Of a stretch of 64,000 bases of DNA, positions 41,612 to 49,642 are shown one piece after another; positions within the stretch are counted from its first letter, which is position 1, and every line of letters begins with the position of its first letter. The DNA comes from Polyangiaceae bacterium (GTDB taxonomy: Bacteria; Myxococcota_A; Polyangia; Polyangiales; Polyangiaceae): NCBI GenBank assembly GCA_041389725.1, contig JAWKRG010000002.1, forward strand, positions 744,001 through 808,000. Direction: 5' to 3'. Position numbers and translations under genes: made by a program. Below the pieces are notes generated by a model. The model worked only from the letters and a program-made list of their open reading frames with translations, did not search any database and had not been told where the DNA came from.

Positions 41612-42640
41612 TCAAGGCGCGTGTTCGTCCAACCACGTCGCGTATTTGGCGTCGCTGACGTCGAGGCCCGCGGCTTTCGCCTGGACTCGTACGTCGTCTG
41701 CCTCGGTCGGCGTCAAGATACCGCGAGCCTCGAGCACCGCCGCGGCTTCCACGGCGTTGTCGTACAGCACCAGGCCGTCATAGCGCGCGGCGTCCGTGAT
41801 CGGGTCCACCTGGTGAATCAGCGCAACCTCGATGCGGTCGGGATGGTCGGCGATCACCTTGCGATAGACTTCGGGATCTTGATGCGTGTTGTCGCCGAAG
41901 AGCACGAAGCGCTGCGGGGCGCGCGCATCGAGCACGCGAGTGATGTCCGCAACCTTTTCCTTCTCTGCCACCCACGGCACACCGGAGATCCCTGTTTCGA
42001 TGGGACCCATCGGCACGCCATGCAAAGTGAGCCAGTCGGGCACCTCGACGACGCGGTCCGGCTTGCGCGCGGTGACGTAGGTCAGATCACCGAGCTTGCC
42101 GCCGTCGTGCAGCTCGAGCGCCATGTACAGCGCCGCCATCCCAGGATAGGGCGGAAGCGACAGCTCCGGATTGGCCGGCGGAATCACCGTGTCATCGAGA
42201 TCGGAGATGATGCCGATCTCGCTCGATCCCGGCTGACAAGCGTCCATGAAGCCGTTGGCCTTGGCGTACACGTGCAGTGCATTGAAAGCCGACTTCCCCA
42301 CGTAAGGCACGTCGTCCAGCGACGCGAGGGTCGTGAAGGGACCGTCGGCGCTGCGCGCCTCCACGATGTTCTTGGCGGCCAAGCGGTTCAGCTTCACGTC
42401 GTCGTCCAAGACCGCGAAGCTGGCGGTGCTCGCCAACTCGAGTAGCCCTCCTGCCTCGCAGCTGCCCTCGGCTGGAAGGCTGGAGTCGGCTTTGGCTGCG
42501 CAGGTCGCGCAGTCGTCTGCGGGATCCAGAAAGGCATCCGCGGCCGGTTCGGCGGCCTCACCACAGCCGCCAAGGACCACGGCAGCGGCGACCAGCGCCA
42601 GAGCATTGCTTCGAGCGCGCTTCGTGGACGGAGTTCGCAT
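41612..42640 (-). CDS. App1-like (DUF2183) phosphatase lipoprotein with helix-hairpin-helix region
   Basis: A 342-residue lipoprotein (lipobox VLGGC). After a short linker with CAAKADSS, residues about 70-125 form a helix-hairpin-helix-like region (LNRLAAKNIVEARSADGPF; SLDDVPYVGKSAFNALHVYA). The phosphatase domain is like the conserved part of yeast App1 (phosphatidate phosphatase), with HAD-type IISDLDDTVIPP (Asp-x-Asp), YVTARKPDR and FGDNTHQDPEVY. So it probably removes phosphate from a phospholipid-like substrate outside the cell. It lies 18 bp downstream of a 5'-nucleotidase gene that carries the same HhH region, so the two form an operon. Confidence 0.83.
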   Translation of the reverse strand: MRTPSTKRARSNALALVAAAVVLGGCGEAAEPAADAFLDPADDCATCAAKADSSLPAEGSCEAGGLLELASTASFAVLDDDVKLNRLAAKNIVEARSADGPFTTLASLDDVPYVGKSAFNALHVYAKANGFMDACQPGSSEIGIISDLDDTVIPPANPELSLPPYPGMAALYMALELHDGGKLGDLTYVTARKPDRVVEVPDWLTLHGVPMGPIETGISGVPWVAEKEKVADITRVLDARAPQRFVLFGDNTHQDPEVYRKVIADHPDRIEVALIHQVDPITDAARYDGLVLYDNAVEAAAVLEARGILTPTEADDVRVQAKAAGLDVSDAKYATWLDEHAP

Positions 42641-42658
42641 GGTGGTTTCCTTTCCTGA

Positions 42659-44650
42659 TCACAGGCGTGTGATGCGCCCGAGCTCGGGCGGCGCGACGGG
42701 ACTCGAAGCTTTCAGGTACGCGCGGAATGCCTCCAGATCCTCGGGCCCCACCACTCGATCCGTCCCCTCGGCCAAGACCGTGAAGCCGTCGCCGCCGCCG
42801 GCCAAGAAGTCGGTGACGGTGACGCGCACCTTGGCGCCCAGGGCAACGGGCGCACCATTCAGGGACACGCTGCCAGGCACCACACGCTGCCCCAAGGGCT
42901 TGGCCGGATCCCACGTGTAGGTGAAGCCCGCGGACACTTGCAGCACGTACTGCTTTTCGCCGGTCGGCGTCGCGGTCCACTGCTGCTCGAGCAGATCGTA
43001 GATCTGCTGTCCGCTGAGCGTCAGCGTCACCAGACGATTGCCGAAGGGTTGTACCTCGAAGGCTTCTTCGTAGGTCACCGCGCCTTCCGGCTCGCCATGT
43101 TGAGCGTGCCAGGTGATCAGATCGGCGCGAATGCCACCTGGATTCATGAAGGCCAGTTCGGCGTCGCCGGCGGTCGCTGCCAGCTGCGCGTCGCTGAGCA
43201 GGCTGCCCAAGCGCGAGTCGCCCGGGCCCGACGCGCTTCGCGTGATGTTGCCGGTGATCTGGCCCACGACCTCACCTGCCGTCGAAGCAGAGAGCGCATC
43301 GTACTTGGCGATCAGCGCGGTTTGCTCCGCGTGGCGCGGCACGTTCCGGGTGACGACGAGGTTGTTCGCGCTCATCGACGTCACATCCCCCGACAGCTCG
43401 TCGACCGCGAGGTCGACCTTGGTCAACAGCTTGCCGAAAGAAGCGGCACTCGTGACCAGGGTGTCATTGATGTTGCAGATGTGAGCGGCGTTCGTGTGCC
43501 CCGTGACCACGACATCCACCGCCGGGTCCAGTCGATCGACGATCTCGAACACCGGCCCTGAGATCCCCTCGCAACCGTTGAAGCTGCCCGCCGCCTTGCC
43601 GCCCTCGTGCAAGAGCACGACGATGGTCTGAATGCCCTGTTCCTGCAGCTTGGGAACCAGCGCGTTGATCGTGTCGGCTTCGTCCTTGAAAGAAAGGCCA
43701 ACCACGCCTGCGGGGGACGTGACGGCCGGCGTGTCCTCCAGGGTCAAGCCGATGATGCCAACGTGCGCTCCGCGGAAGCTGCGCACTTGGTAGGGAGCAA
43801 ACAAGGTGTCCTGACTGGCGTCGACCACCACATTGGCGGCCAGATACTGAAAGTGAGCGCCGTCGAAGCCGTCGCCGTCCTGACATCCGTCGCTTGGATG
43901 ACATCCGCCCGCCTGCATGCGCAGGAGTTCCCCTGGGCCTTCATCGAACTCGTGGTTGCCCACGGCAGCCACGTCGAGACCCAGAAGGTTCATGGCCTCG
44001 ATGGTCGGCTCGTCATGAAAGAGCGCTGAAAGCAGCGGCGTCGCGCCGATCACGTCGCCCGCAGCAACCACGAGAGTGTTCGGATTGTCGGCGCGCAGCT
44101 GCTGCACGTGGGTCGAGAGATACTCGACGCCACCGGCTTTGACGTTGCCCTGATCGGTCAGGATGCTGCCATCGAACCCAGACGGCGGCTTCAAGCGCCC
44201 GTGGAAGTCGTTGAAGGCGAGCAGCTGCAGGTCGACGTTGCCGCAACGGTAGGCCTCATGAGCCTTGGCGTAGGCGGCGAGCTGCTTGAACGCCGTCTTG
44301 CCGACGTACTTCACGTCGTCCAGGCTCTTCAGATCCTTGAACCAACGATCGTCCAGCGTGCCCTGGGCGCCGTCGACGCCAGCGCGGAACTCCACGATGT
44401 GTTCGGCGGCCGTGCGACTCAAGCCGACGGCAACGTCGAGGATTTCGAAGTCCGCTTCGCCAGCGAGGCGACGAATCGCGCACGCCTCAGCGCTGCCGTC
44501 GGCGATCCCGAAGACGTCGGCCTTGCCGCCGGCGAGAAAGCTATCGTCCGGGCCGTCGCCGGGTTCATCGACCGGCGCCGCGGGGTCGCCGCCACAAGCC
44601 AGAGCCAACATCCCCGCGATCCACCACGAATGCTGCTTGCTCGTTGCCAT
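42659..44650 (-). CDS. 5'-nucleotidase-type bifunctional metallophosphatase lipoprotein
   Basis: A 663-residue lipoprotein (lipobox LALAC). Near residue 42 is the LAGGKADVFG motif. An HhH-like region follows (VGLSRTAAEHIVEFRAG; SLDDVKYVGKTAFKQLAAYA), paralogous to that in the next gene. The metallophosphoesterase domain has AFNDFHGRL, AAGDVIGATPLLS, AVGNHEFDEG, LHEGGK and VTGHTNAAHI, the complete UshA-type metal set. The C-terminal 5'-nucleotidase domain has MNPGGIRADLI and FEVQPFGNRLVTLTLSGQQI. It should hydrolyse nucleotides outside the cell. Co-transcription with the App1-like gene suggests salvage of phosphate or nucleosides. Confidence 0.93.
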   Translation of the reverse strand: MATSKQHSWWIAGMLALACGGDPAAPVDEPGDGPDDSFLAGGKADVFGIADGSAEACAIRRLAGEADFEILDVAVGLSRTAAEHIVEFRAGVDGAQGTLDDRWFKDLKSLDDVKYVGKTAFKQLAAYAKAHEAYRCGNVDLQLLAFNDFHGRLKPPSGFDGSILTDQGNVKAGGVEYLSTHVQQLRADNPNTLVVAAGDVIGATPLLSALFHDEPTIEAMNLLGLDVAAVGNHEFDEGPGELLRMQAGGCHPSDGCQDGDGFDGAHFQYLAANVVVDASQDTLFAPYQVRSFRGAHVGIIGLTLEDTPAVTSPAGVVGLSFKDEADTINALVPKLQEQGIQTIVVLLHEGGKAAGSFNGCEGISGPVFEIVDRLDPAVDVVVTGHTNAAHICNINDTLVTSAASFGKLLTKVDLAVDELSGDVTSMSANNLVVTRNVPRHAEQTALIAKYDALSASTAGEVVGQITGNITRSASGPGDSRLGSLLSDAQLAATAGDAELAFMNPGGIRADLITWHAQHGEPEGAVTYEEAFEVQPFGNRLVTLTLSGQQIYDLLEQQWTATPTGEKQYVLQVSAGFTYTWDPAKPLGQRVVPGSVSLNGAPVALGAKVRVTVTDFLAGGGDGFTVLAEGTDRVVGPEDLEAFRAYLKASSPVAPPELGRITRL

Positions 44651-44800
44651 GCGCTGCTCCTGTGGGCGAATGTGCGCCTAGGTCGGAGTATGTAGGTTCG
44701 AGTAGGCGCACTCAAGCAACAACTTGGCGACGACCATGCGCTTCGCGACGCCTCTTCCACGCACGCGGCAAACCTTCACCACGACCGGAATCGATCTCCT

Positions 44801-44834
44801 GGGTCTAGGGCGCCGCATCGCGGAGCGCTACTCA
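44801..44834. repeat. GGGTCTAGGGCG module, copy 2
   Basis: Begins GGGTCTAGGGCGCCGC and ends GCGCTACTCA. It lies 55 bp before hairpin-module copy 3, the same order as copy 1. Confidence 0.6.
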
Positions 44835-44888
44835 AGACCAAGCCACGCTGGACTGGTCTGAGCGTCGCACTGCGCAAGCGCGAAGTTC

Positions 44889-44940
44889 GACTCACGATCG
44901 ATACTTGCTATGCCAAGTATCGATCGCGCGAAGCTACCCC
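44889..44940. repeat. ATACTT hairpin module, copy 3
   Basis: A perfect 13-bp stem, CGATCGATACTTG (44895-44907) with CAAGTATCGATCG (44914-44926), and a 6-nt loop CTATGC. It overlaps the stop of the minus-strand gene at 44934, where it can act as a terminator. It is diverged from copies 1 and 2 outside the stem. Confidence 0.7.
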
Positions 44941-45419
44941 CCTCTCACTCCAGGTCCACTGCGGCGGAGCTGGTCGAGGATCTGACCGGCGAGCATCGCG
45001 AGAGTCGACGCCGGCGCGCTCACATCAGGCCTCGCGAGCCTCGTCTGGATCTCGACGTCACTCCGTCTCGCGTAGCGCGGATGCACACCGACGAACAGCG
45101 GCCGGTCGGTCATGCTCCACGCTCCCAGCTCGTACAGCGTGATGGGACAGAGGGTCTCTTCCGGAAACCAGAACACGATTGCGCGTGACGCCCGGAGTGC
45201 GTGATGTTCCCAGGCGATCTGCTCCTCGGCTGCCGTCGGATCGTCGATCGGGAAGTTCGGGCGACGCGGGTTGAGCAGCGCCCACTCTTTCGGTAGCGGG
45301 CTCAGGAGCTGGATCATCTCGCTGTGCCAGTCTGGGCAACCCGAGATCCCGCCGGCGAGAAAAAGCAGTGGCCGATCCACTGGCAGCGCATCGGGCGCGA
45401 CGAAGACGTCTATCGGCAT
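44934..45419 (-). CDS. Nucleoside 2-deoxyribosyltransferase-like protein
   Basis: A 161-residue cytoplasmic protein starting at ATG 45419 (MPIDVFVAPDALPVDRP). The fold marks are LLFLAGGISGCPDWHSEMI near the N-terminus, then LLNPRRPNFPIDDPTAAEEQ (the NPRR/DxR-type loop), WEHHALRASRAIVFWFPEET and ITLYELGAWS (the Glu in E-L-G is the usual nucleophile region). This matches the Nuc_deoxyri_tr2 group, which either transfers deoxyribose between bases or cleaves nucleosides. A DRPLFVGVHPRYARRSDVE segment follows. It lies upstream of hairpin-module copy 3. Confidence 0.84.
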   Translation of the reverse strand: MPIDVFVAPDALPVDRPLLFLAGGISGCPDWHSEMIQLLSPLPKEWALLNPRRPNFPIDDPTAAEEQIAWEHHALRASRAIVFWFPEETLCPITLYELGAWSMTDRPLFVGVHPRYARRSDVEIQTRLARPDVSAPASTLAMLAGQILDQLRRSGPGVRGG

Positions 45420-45520
45420 GGCACGACAGTAGCAAGAAACGACGGCGGCGCCCCACCGCTCCGAGCGCAACTCGCCTTGCCCGCCCTCCACTTCGATGCG
45501 ATGCTTGCTCGCGGGTGGGC

Positions 45521-46060
45521 ATGAACGTCGAACGCATCTTGAAGGCAGCGCGCTGGGGAAGTGCACTGGCGATGGCCGCAGGCTGCGGATCGGCCAGCGA
45601 GGACAGCCAGCACACGGCGACGAACGACGCCGGGCTCGACAGTTCCACTGGTGGTTACACCTGGGACGCTCCGGTGTTCGACGCCTGGGTGCCGACGGAT
45701 GCGAGTTCCTGGACGCCACTGGAGCCGTATCCCGAAACGCTATCCTGCTCTGGCCCGTTCTACGATTCGGGGTTCGGTTTTCATGGCCAGTGTTGCGAGC
45801 GCGTCATCTGCGGGCCGCGAGGGGAAGAAGGCACCTGCACCCCCGCCAGCGAAGTTGGCCCCGGTTTTCCTGGGTTCCCGCCAGGCTCGGGTAGCTGCAC
45901 TTGCGGTACGACGACCGGGCCGTACCTCGCACGCCCGACGGACTCTGGCCCCTGTTGCTACATCGTTCCTGCCATCGGCTGCGATGGACGACCGCTACGA
46001 GTCGCGAGTCAGTCGCGCTTGGCGCCCCTCATTCGCAGGCGCGATTGGTCCAGGACCTGA
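45521..46060 (+). CDS. Cys-rich lipoprotein, truncated relative of the ferritin-like lipoprotein
   Basis: A 179-residue lipoprotein (lipobox AMAAGC). The N-terminal half has Cys-rich segments (CSGPFYDSG; GQCCERVICG; SCTCGTTTG). Near the end, CCYIVPAIGCDGRPL, with RVASQSRL and RRRDW after it, aligns with CCYQSGVMCPGGRPF, RVSEVCERQDW in the protein at 33826-35163. There that region leads into the ferritin-like domain; here the frame stops 3 codons after RRDW (SRT). An AAA/DUF4143 gene in the opposite strand ends 40 bp later. So the gene looks cut at the border of its catalytic domain. It may still be expressed as the N-terminal module. Confidence 0.6.
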   Translation: MNVERILKAARWGSALAMAAGCGSASEDSQHTATNDAGLDSSTGGYTWDAPVFDAWVPTDASSWTPLEPYPETLSCSGPFYDSGFGFHGQCCERVICGPRGEEGTCTPASEVGPGFPGFPPGSGSCTCGTTTGPYLARPTDSGPCCYIVPAIGCDGRPLRVASQSRLAPLIRRRDWSRT

Positions 46061-46100
46061 TCGCGATACTCCCCGTCTCCAGCCGCAGCCTAGCGCGCGC

Positions 46101-47309
46101 CTAGGGCAACTGCGAAAGGAGCGTCCACAGTGGCACGACGCATGGATCGCGGCGCTCGAAGCAATCTCGCGCTACGTGCGGCAGATCCATCACGGCCTGA
46201 AAGGCATGGGCGGCGCCCGTCTGAGCTTGAAAGTGAGCCAGGTGAGGCGAGAGCACCGTTTCACTCCGCTTCACCTCCACGAGAAACCATGGCTCGCCAT
46301 CGCGGATGATGGCGAAGTCGACCTCGCGCTTGGCCTTGTCGCGGAGGTAGCGGAGCTCGAAGTCTCCCAGGCCGAGGTCAGTCCAAGTTTGAACGGCCTT
46401 GAGCAAGTGGCATGCAGTCAGCGTCTCGGCGCGCGGGCCAGGTTCTTTGACCATCGACCAGTCCGTCAAGAACCAGCGCGGTTCCTTGCGCAGCGCCTTC
46501 TTGACGTTGCGGAACCAAGGGCGCACCGAAAAGCCGAGGTACATCGCGGAGAGCGTGGAAATCCAACGCCGAATGGAGTCGACCGAGGCGTCCAGATCGC
46601 GCGCAAGCGACGCGTAGTTGAGCTGGGTAGCAGAGCTGTTGGAGAGCAGCTCGACCAGGGTCGCAACTCGGTCGATGTCGGCGATTTGCGTAAGGTCGCG
46701 AAGGTCGTGCCGCACCAGCTGTTCTGTGCGCAGGCGACGCCAACGTCGGGAAAACGCTGGGTCGGCGTGGAGGAAGGGTTCTGGAAAGCCGCCATGCTCC
46801 TGAAGGGCCATCAGCTTCGCGCTCGGTAGTCTAGCGGGCGGCGCCACCAGCATGGCGCTCTCGGGAGGCGTCGTGCGGACCAACTCACCGACGGACAGGG
46901 GATGCATGCGATACAGGAAGTACCTGCCCATCAGGCTGTCGCCACCTCTGCGGAAGATGTCGAATCGGCTGCTCCCCGTCACGATCACGCGACAGCGATC
47001 TCCGAACTTGTCAAAGAACCCCTTGAGGAACACCCGCCATCGACGGTGCTTGTGGAGCTCATCGAAAACGACCACCGGTGCCGCATCGGACAGTCGTTCT
47101 AGGGCGAGTACGGAGGCGACCTGCGCTGGCCCTTTCAGGATGTTGCGGCGATCATCCGTGTCGTCCCAGCTCAAGTAGTGGCTACCCTGGGCTCGACAGG
47201 TCGTGGTCTTGCCGACCTGCCGGGCGCCAGTCACAAACGCCATCTGCCTCAGGTTCTGCAGATGCGCTTGCAGCATGCCGTCATAGAGCCTGCCGAAGGG
47301 CCGGACCAT
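46101..47309 (-). CDS. AAA ATPase with DUF4143
   Basis: A 402-residue protein. The N-terminal ATPase domain has Walker A TGARQVGKTT (about 29-38), VVVFDELHKHRRWRVFLKGF as Walker B region, and VTGSSRFDIFRRGGDSLMGR as sensor. The C-terminal DUF4143 part contains a winged-helix-like segment (LNYASLARDLDASVDSIRRW) and ends with LRDKAKREVDFAIIRDG and WFLVEVKRSE, a restriction-endonuclease-like D...E-x-K motif. This family is widespread, horizontally mobile, and of unknown role. It starts at ATG 47309 in a palindromic promoter region. It sits at the breakpoint of the truncated 45521 gene. Confidence 0.88.
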   Translation of the reverse strand: MVRPFGRLYDGMLQAHLQNLRQMAFVTGARQVGKTTTCRAQGSHYLSWDDTDDRRNILKGPAQVASVLALERLSDAAPVVVFDELHKHRRWRVFLKGFFDKFGDRCRVIVTGSSRFDIFRRGGDSLMGRYFLYRMHPLSVGELVRTTPPESAMLVAPPARLPSAKLMALQEHGGFPEPFLHADPAFSRRWRRLRTEQLVRHDLRDLTQIADIDRVATLVELLSNSSATQLNYASLARDLDASVDSIRRWISTLSAMYLGFSVRPWFRNVKKALRKEPRWFLTDWSMVKEPGPRAETLTACHLLKAVQTWTDLGLGDFELRYLRDKAKREVDFAIIRDGEPWFLVEVKRSETVLSPHLAHFQAQTGAAHAFQAVMDLPHVARDCFERRDPCVVPLWTLLSQLP

Positions 47310-47610
47310 CTTACGGACTATCGTATCATGGTCCGGACCATTTTACGATGCTACCGATTCTGGTCCCACTTGAGGCGCCCGGCGCGGCTCCGGCGAATCC
47401 GCTGTTTACTCGTATTTGCTGGAATCTCTTCACGACTGAGCGCGTTTCTGCGAATCGCCCACGCCACGGCTGATTATCACCCGCTCGCGCAGCAGCTGGT
47501 GGCCTGACTCGAAGCACGCCGCCGGTCTGAGAGCGGTGGTGGGCACGTCGCGTGCGGCAGAAGCTCCCGCGCCGAGCCAGCCCGCACGCCGACCTGGCCC
47601 GAGCCTCGAG
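47310..47610. other. Promoter region of the ATPase gene and unassigned sequence
   Basis: 301 bp between two minus-strand genes. The first 40 bp hold the ATPase promoter and palindrome. From 47350 to 47610 I see no gene, RNA or strong repeat. Confidence 0.5.
47328..47341 (-). promoter_or_regulatory. Palindromic operator before the AAA/DUF4143 gene
   Basis: ATGGTCCGGACCAT is a perfect 14-bp palindrome 19 bp upstream of the start codon. On the minus strand, CGTAAAATGGTCCGG is repeated 32 bp further on as CGTAAGATGGTCCGG, whose ATG is the start codon itself. A TACGAT hexamer between them can be the -10 element, giving a leader of a few nt. Confidence 0.55.
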
Positions 47611-48180
47611 TCATCCCGCGACTGCCGCGAGCAATGACTCCGTCAGCTCCGCCAATGCCGCGCGAGATTTCGGCACTGTCGTCGGAACGCTGACCCGAAG
47701 CTGCACGAGCCCCAGATACGTGGCGTAGGCAAGAACGGCGCGTCGCTTTGCCTCTGCGCTGGAAAAGCCCTGTTCGGTCAGCAGGCCTCGGATGTACTCG
47801 AGACGAAGGGTCGTCGCCTGCTTCACGCGTTCGCGCACGTCGGGGTCCAGATGCACGAGCAGGGGCAACTGGCCGGGATAGTCGACCACGGTTTGCAGCG
47901 TCTTGATCAGCAAGCGATGCAGGCGCTGATGTGCATCGCCGCCCTGGGCGTCGAGATCCCGGATGACCTTGCGGGTACCGACCTCGACCCAACGCTCCAA
48001 GACCGCGTCGAGCAACTCAGCCCGCGAAGACCAGTGCCAGTATCCGGAGCCCTTGGTCGTCTCCAGCGCACTCGCCAGCGGTTCGATGGCAACGGCGTCA
48101 GGACCGCCCTGGCTCAGGGCTCGGAGCCCGGCCGCAATCCAATCCTCCCGCGTCAGTCGTTTTCGCTGGCTCATGGCCAT
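47611..48180 (-). CDS. TetR-family transcriptional regulator
   Basis: A 189-residue regulator. The HTH is LTREDWIAAGLRALSQGG with VAIEPLASALETTKGSGYWHW (the recognition helix end is KGSGYWHWSSRAELLDA). The C-terminal domain is helical (LHRLLIKTLQTVVDYPG; RRAVLAYATYLGLVQLRVSV). I start it at ATG 48180 (MAMSQRKRLTRED); the ATG at 48174 is equally possible. Its start codon overlaps one of two strong palindromic operators. It is divergent from a DUF2867 gene, which it probably controls together with itself. Confidence 0.9.
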   Translation of the reverse strand: MAMSQRKRLTREDWIAAGLRALSQGGPDAVAIEPLASALETTKGSGYWHWSSRAELLDAVLERWVEVGTRKVIRDLDAQGGDAHQRLHRLLIKTLQTVVDYPGQLPLLVHLDPDVRERVKQATTLRLEYIRGLLTEQGFSSAEAKRRAVLAYATYLGLVQLRVSVPTTVPKSRAALAELTESLLAAVAG

Positions 48181-48218
48181 ACGGTAGCGTATGGTTCCAT
48201 ACATACGCTACCGTATGG
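48177..48218. promoter_or_regulatory. Double palindromic operator between tetR and the DUF2867 gene
   Basis: CCATACGGTAGCGTATG (48177-48193) is the exact reverse complement of CATACGCTACCGTATGG (48202-48218). Each arm is itself a palindrome, CATACG-N4-CGTATG. So there are two TetR half-turn-symmetric sites, 24-25 bp apart, and the whole is symmetric. It starts at the tetR initiator codon. Confidence 0.82.
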
Positions 48219-48241
48219 TGGCGCCGAGAGGAGATGGCCCG

Positions 48242-48745
48242 ATGAATTCAGCGCGATCCCTGAGCGAGCCCCATTTCGCGTCGATGGCTTTCGACGACAT
48301 CTCAGCGCCGGACTACGCGGACGTGATCCTGGAGCCGATCCCAAGGGAGCTGGTCGACGATGACTCGGACTCACGGACGTGGGCCAGGCGCGTGTTCAGC
48401 ATCCGATCCGCGCCGGCGTGGGTCGTGGCGCTGATGGGTCTCCGCCAGCTGCTAGTCGGACTTGCTGGCATCCCGCGCGGAACCCCCGACCAGTTCAGGG
48501 TCAAGGCGATTCGTGGGGATGAAGCCCTGCTCTCGGTCGACGACCCGCACCTCTCTTTCCGCGCCGCAGTGGGCGTGGATCACCAGCGACGGCTGCTGCG
48601 CGTGACGACCGTCGTGAGGCTCAACGGTTGGCGCGGACGAATCTACTTCGCACCCGTTTCCATTCTGCATCCAGTGATCCTGCGCGCCATGATGCGGCGA
48701 GCGCTGCGAAACGCGGCGAGCAGACGCAAGCCGCAATTGGATTAG
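48242..48745 (+). CDS. DUF2867-domain protein
   Basis: A 167-residue cytoplasmic protein. It starts at ATG 48242 (MNSARSLSEPHF) with GAGAGGAG upstream. Marks of DUF2867 are YADVILEPIPRELVD near the N-terminus, WARRVFSIRSAPAWVVALM, LSFRAAVGVDHQRRLLRV and GRIYFAPVSILHPVILRAMM at the end. This family has a START-like beta fold, often next to TetR regulators or short-chain dehydrogenases, and its biochemical function is not known. The double operator before it suggests that it answers the ligand of the TetR protein. Confidence 0.82.
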   Translation: MNSARSLSEPHFASMAFDDISAPDYADVILEPIPRELVDDDSDSRTWARRVFSIRSAPAWVVALMGLRQLLVGLAGIPRGTPDQFRVKAIRGDEALLSVDDPHLSFRAAVGVDHQRRLLRVTTVVRLNGWRGRIYFAPVSILHPVILRAMMRRALRNAASRRKPQLD

Positions 48746-48805
48746 CGCTACTCACCGACTCGAGCGCTTGCTATGTTCCGCTCCCACTCTCTAGGAGGAA
48801 CGCGG

Positions 48806-49642
48806 ATGGCGACGGTTGCGGTGTTGGGGATGGGGCTGTTGGGGCGAGGTTTCGCGGAGAACCTGTGCGCGAAGGGGCACACGGTGCGCGTATGGAACCG
48901 TACGGCGGACAAGTGCGCCGCCGCAGTGAAGGCCGGCGCAGAGGCGGCAGCCTCGCCGGCGGATGCCGTGCGTGGCGCGGATCGCGTGCACCTGGTCCTG
49001 GCGGCGGATGCGGCCGTGGATGCAGTGATCGAAGCGCTGCGCCCAGGCCTCGGTGATGGCGTGTACGTCGTCGATCACAGCACCAACCTGCCGGCAGGGG
49101 TCGCGAAGCGGTTCGCGCGTTTGCGCGCCGAGAGCGTGCGCTACGTCCACGCGCCGGTCTTCATGGGTCCGACCAACTCCCGCGAGGCGACGGGAATGAT
49201 GCTGCTCAGCGGACCCGAAAGCGACGCGACGGCGCTTCGCAGCGCTCTCGAGTCGATGACCGGCACGCTGCTCTACTTGGGTGCGGAGCCCGACAAGGCC
49301 GCCAAGCTCAAGATCACGGGCAACGGCTTGTTGATCATGCTGACGGCCGCGATGGGGGATCTGTTCCGCATGGGCAAGGCCTCGGGGTTGACGCCCCAGG
49401 ACATCTTGGCGCTTTTCGACCAGTTCTCTCCCACCGCATCGGGCATGGGGCGTCGTGCCCTGGCGGCAGGCGATGCACCCGTGGGCTTTGCCATGACCAT
49501 GGCCCGAAAAGACGTGGGCTTGATGCTCCAAACGGCCGGCGCGCAGCCGCTCACGCTGCTCCCCGCCGTGGCGGCCGCAATGGACGAAGCGATCGCCGCG
49601 GGGGAAGGCGACGCAGACTTCACCACCATCGCCACGCGCTGA
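48806..49642 (+). CDS. NAD(P)-dependent beta-hydroxyacid dehydrogenase (3-hydroxyisobutyrate dehydrogenase family)
   Basis: A 278-residue enzyme starting at ATG 48806 (MATVAVLGMGLLGRGFAENL) with AGGAGGAAC upstream. The Rossmann motif is VLGMGLLGRGF; Asn and Arg of VWNRTADK favour NADP. The substrate-binding segment is HAPVFMGPTNSREATGMM, and the catalytic Lys is in AAKLKITGNGLL with the family Asn. Relatives act on 3-hydroxyisobutyrate, tartronate semialdehyde, succinic semialdehyde or glyoxylate. The gene ends in a short tandem repeat. Confidence 0.9.
   Translation: MATVAVLGMGLLGRGFAENLCAKGHTVRVWNRTADKCAAAVKAGAEAAASPADAVRGADRVHLVLAADAAVDAVIEALRPGLGDGVYVVDHSTNLPAGVAKRFARLRAESVRYVHAPVFMGPTNSREATGMMLLSGPESDATALRSALESMTGTLLYLGAEPDKAAKLKITGNGLLIMLTAAMGDLFRMGKASGLTPQDILALFDQFSPTASGMGRRALAAGDAPVGFAMTMARKDVGLMLQTAGAQPLTLLPAVAAAMDEAIAAGEGDADFTTIATR

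Noticed and set aside
44910..45188. Plus-strand small gene starting within hairpin copy 3
   Set aside because: It is antisense to the deoxyribosyltransferase-like gene, and copies 1 and 2 do not keep the peptide beyond about ten residues.
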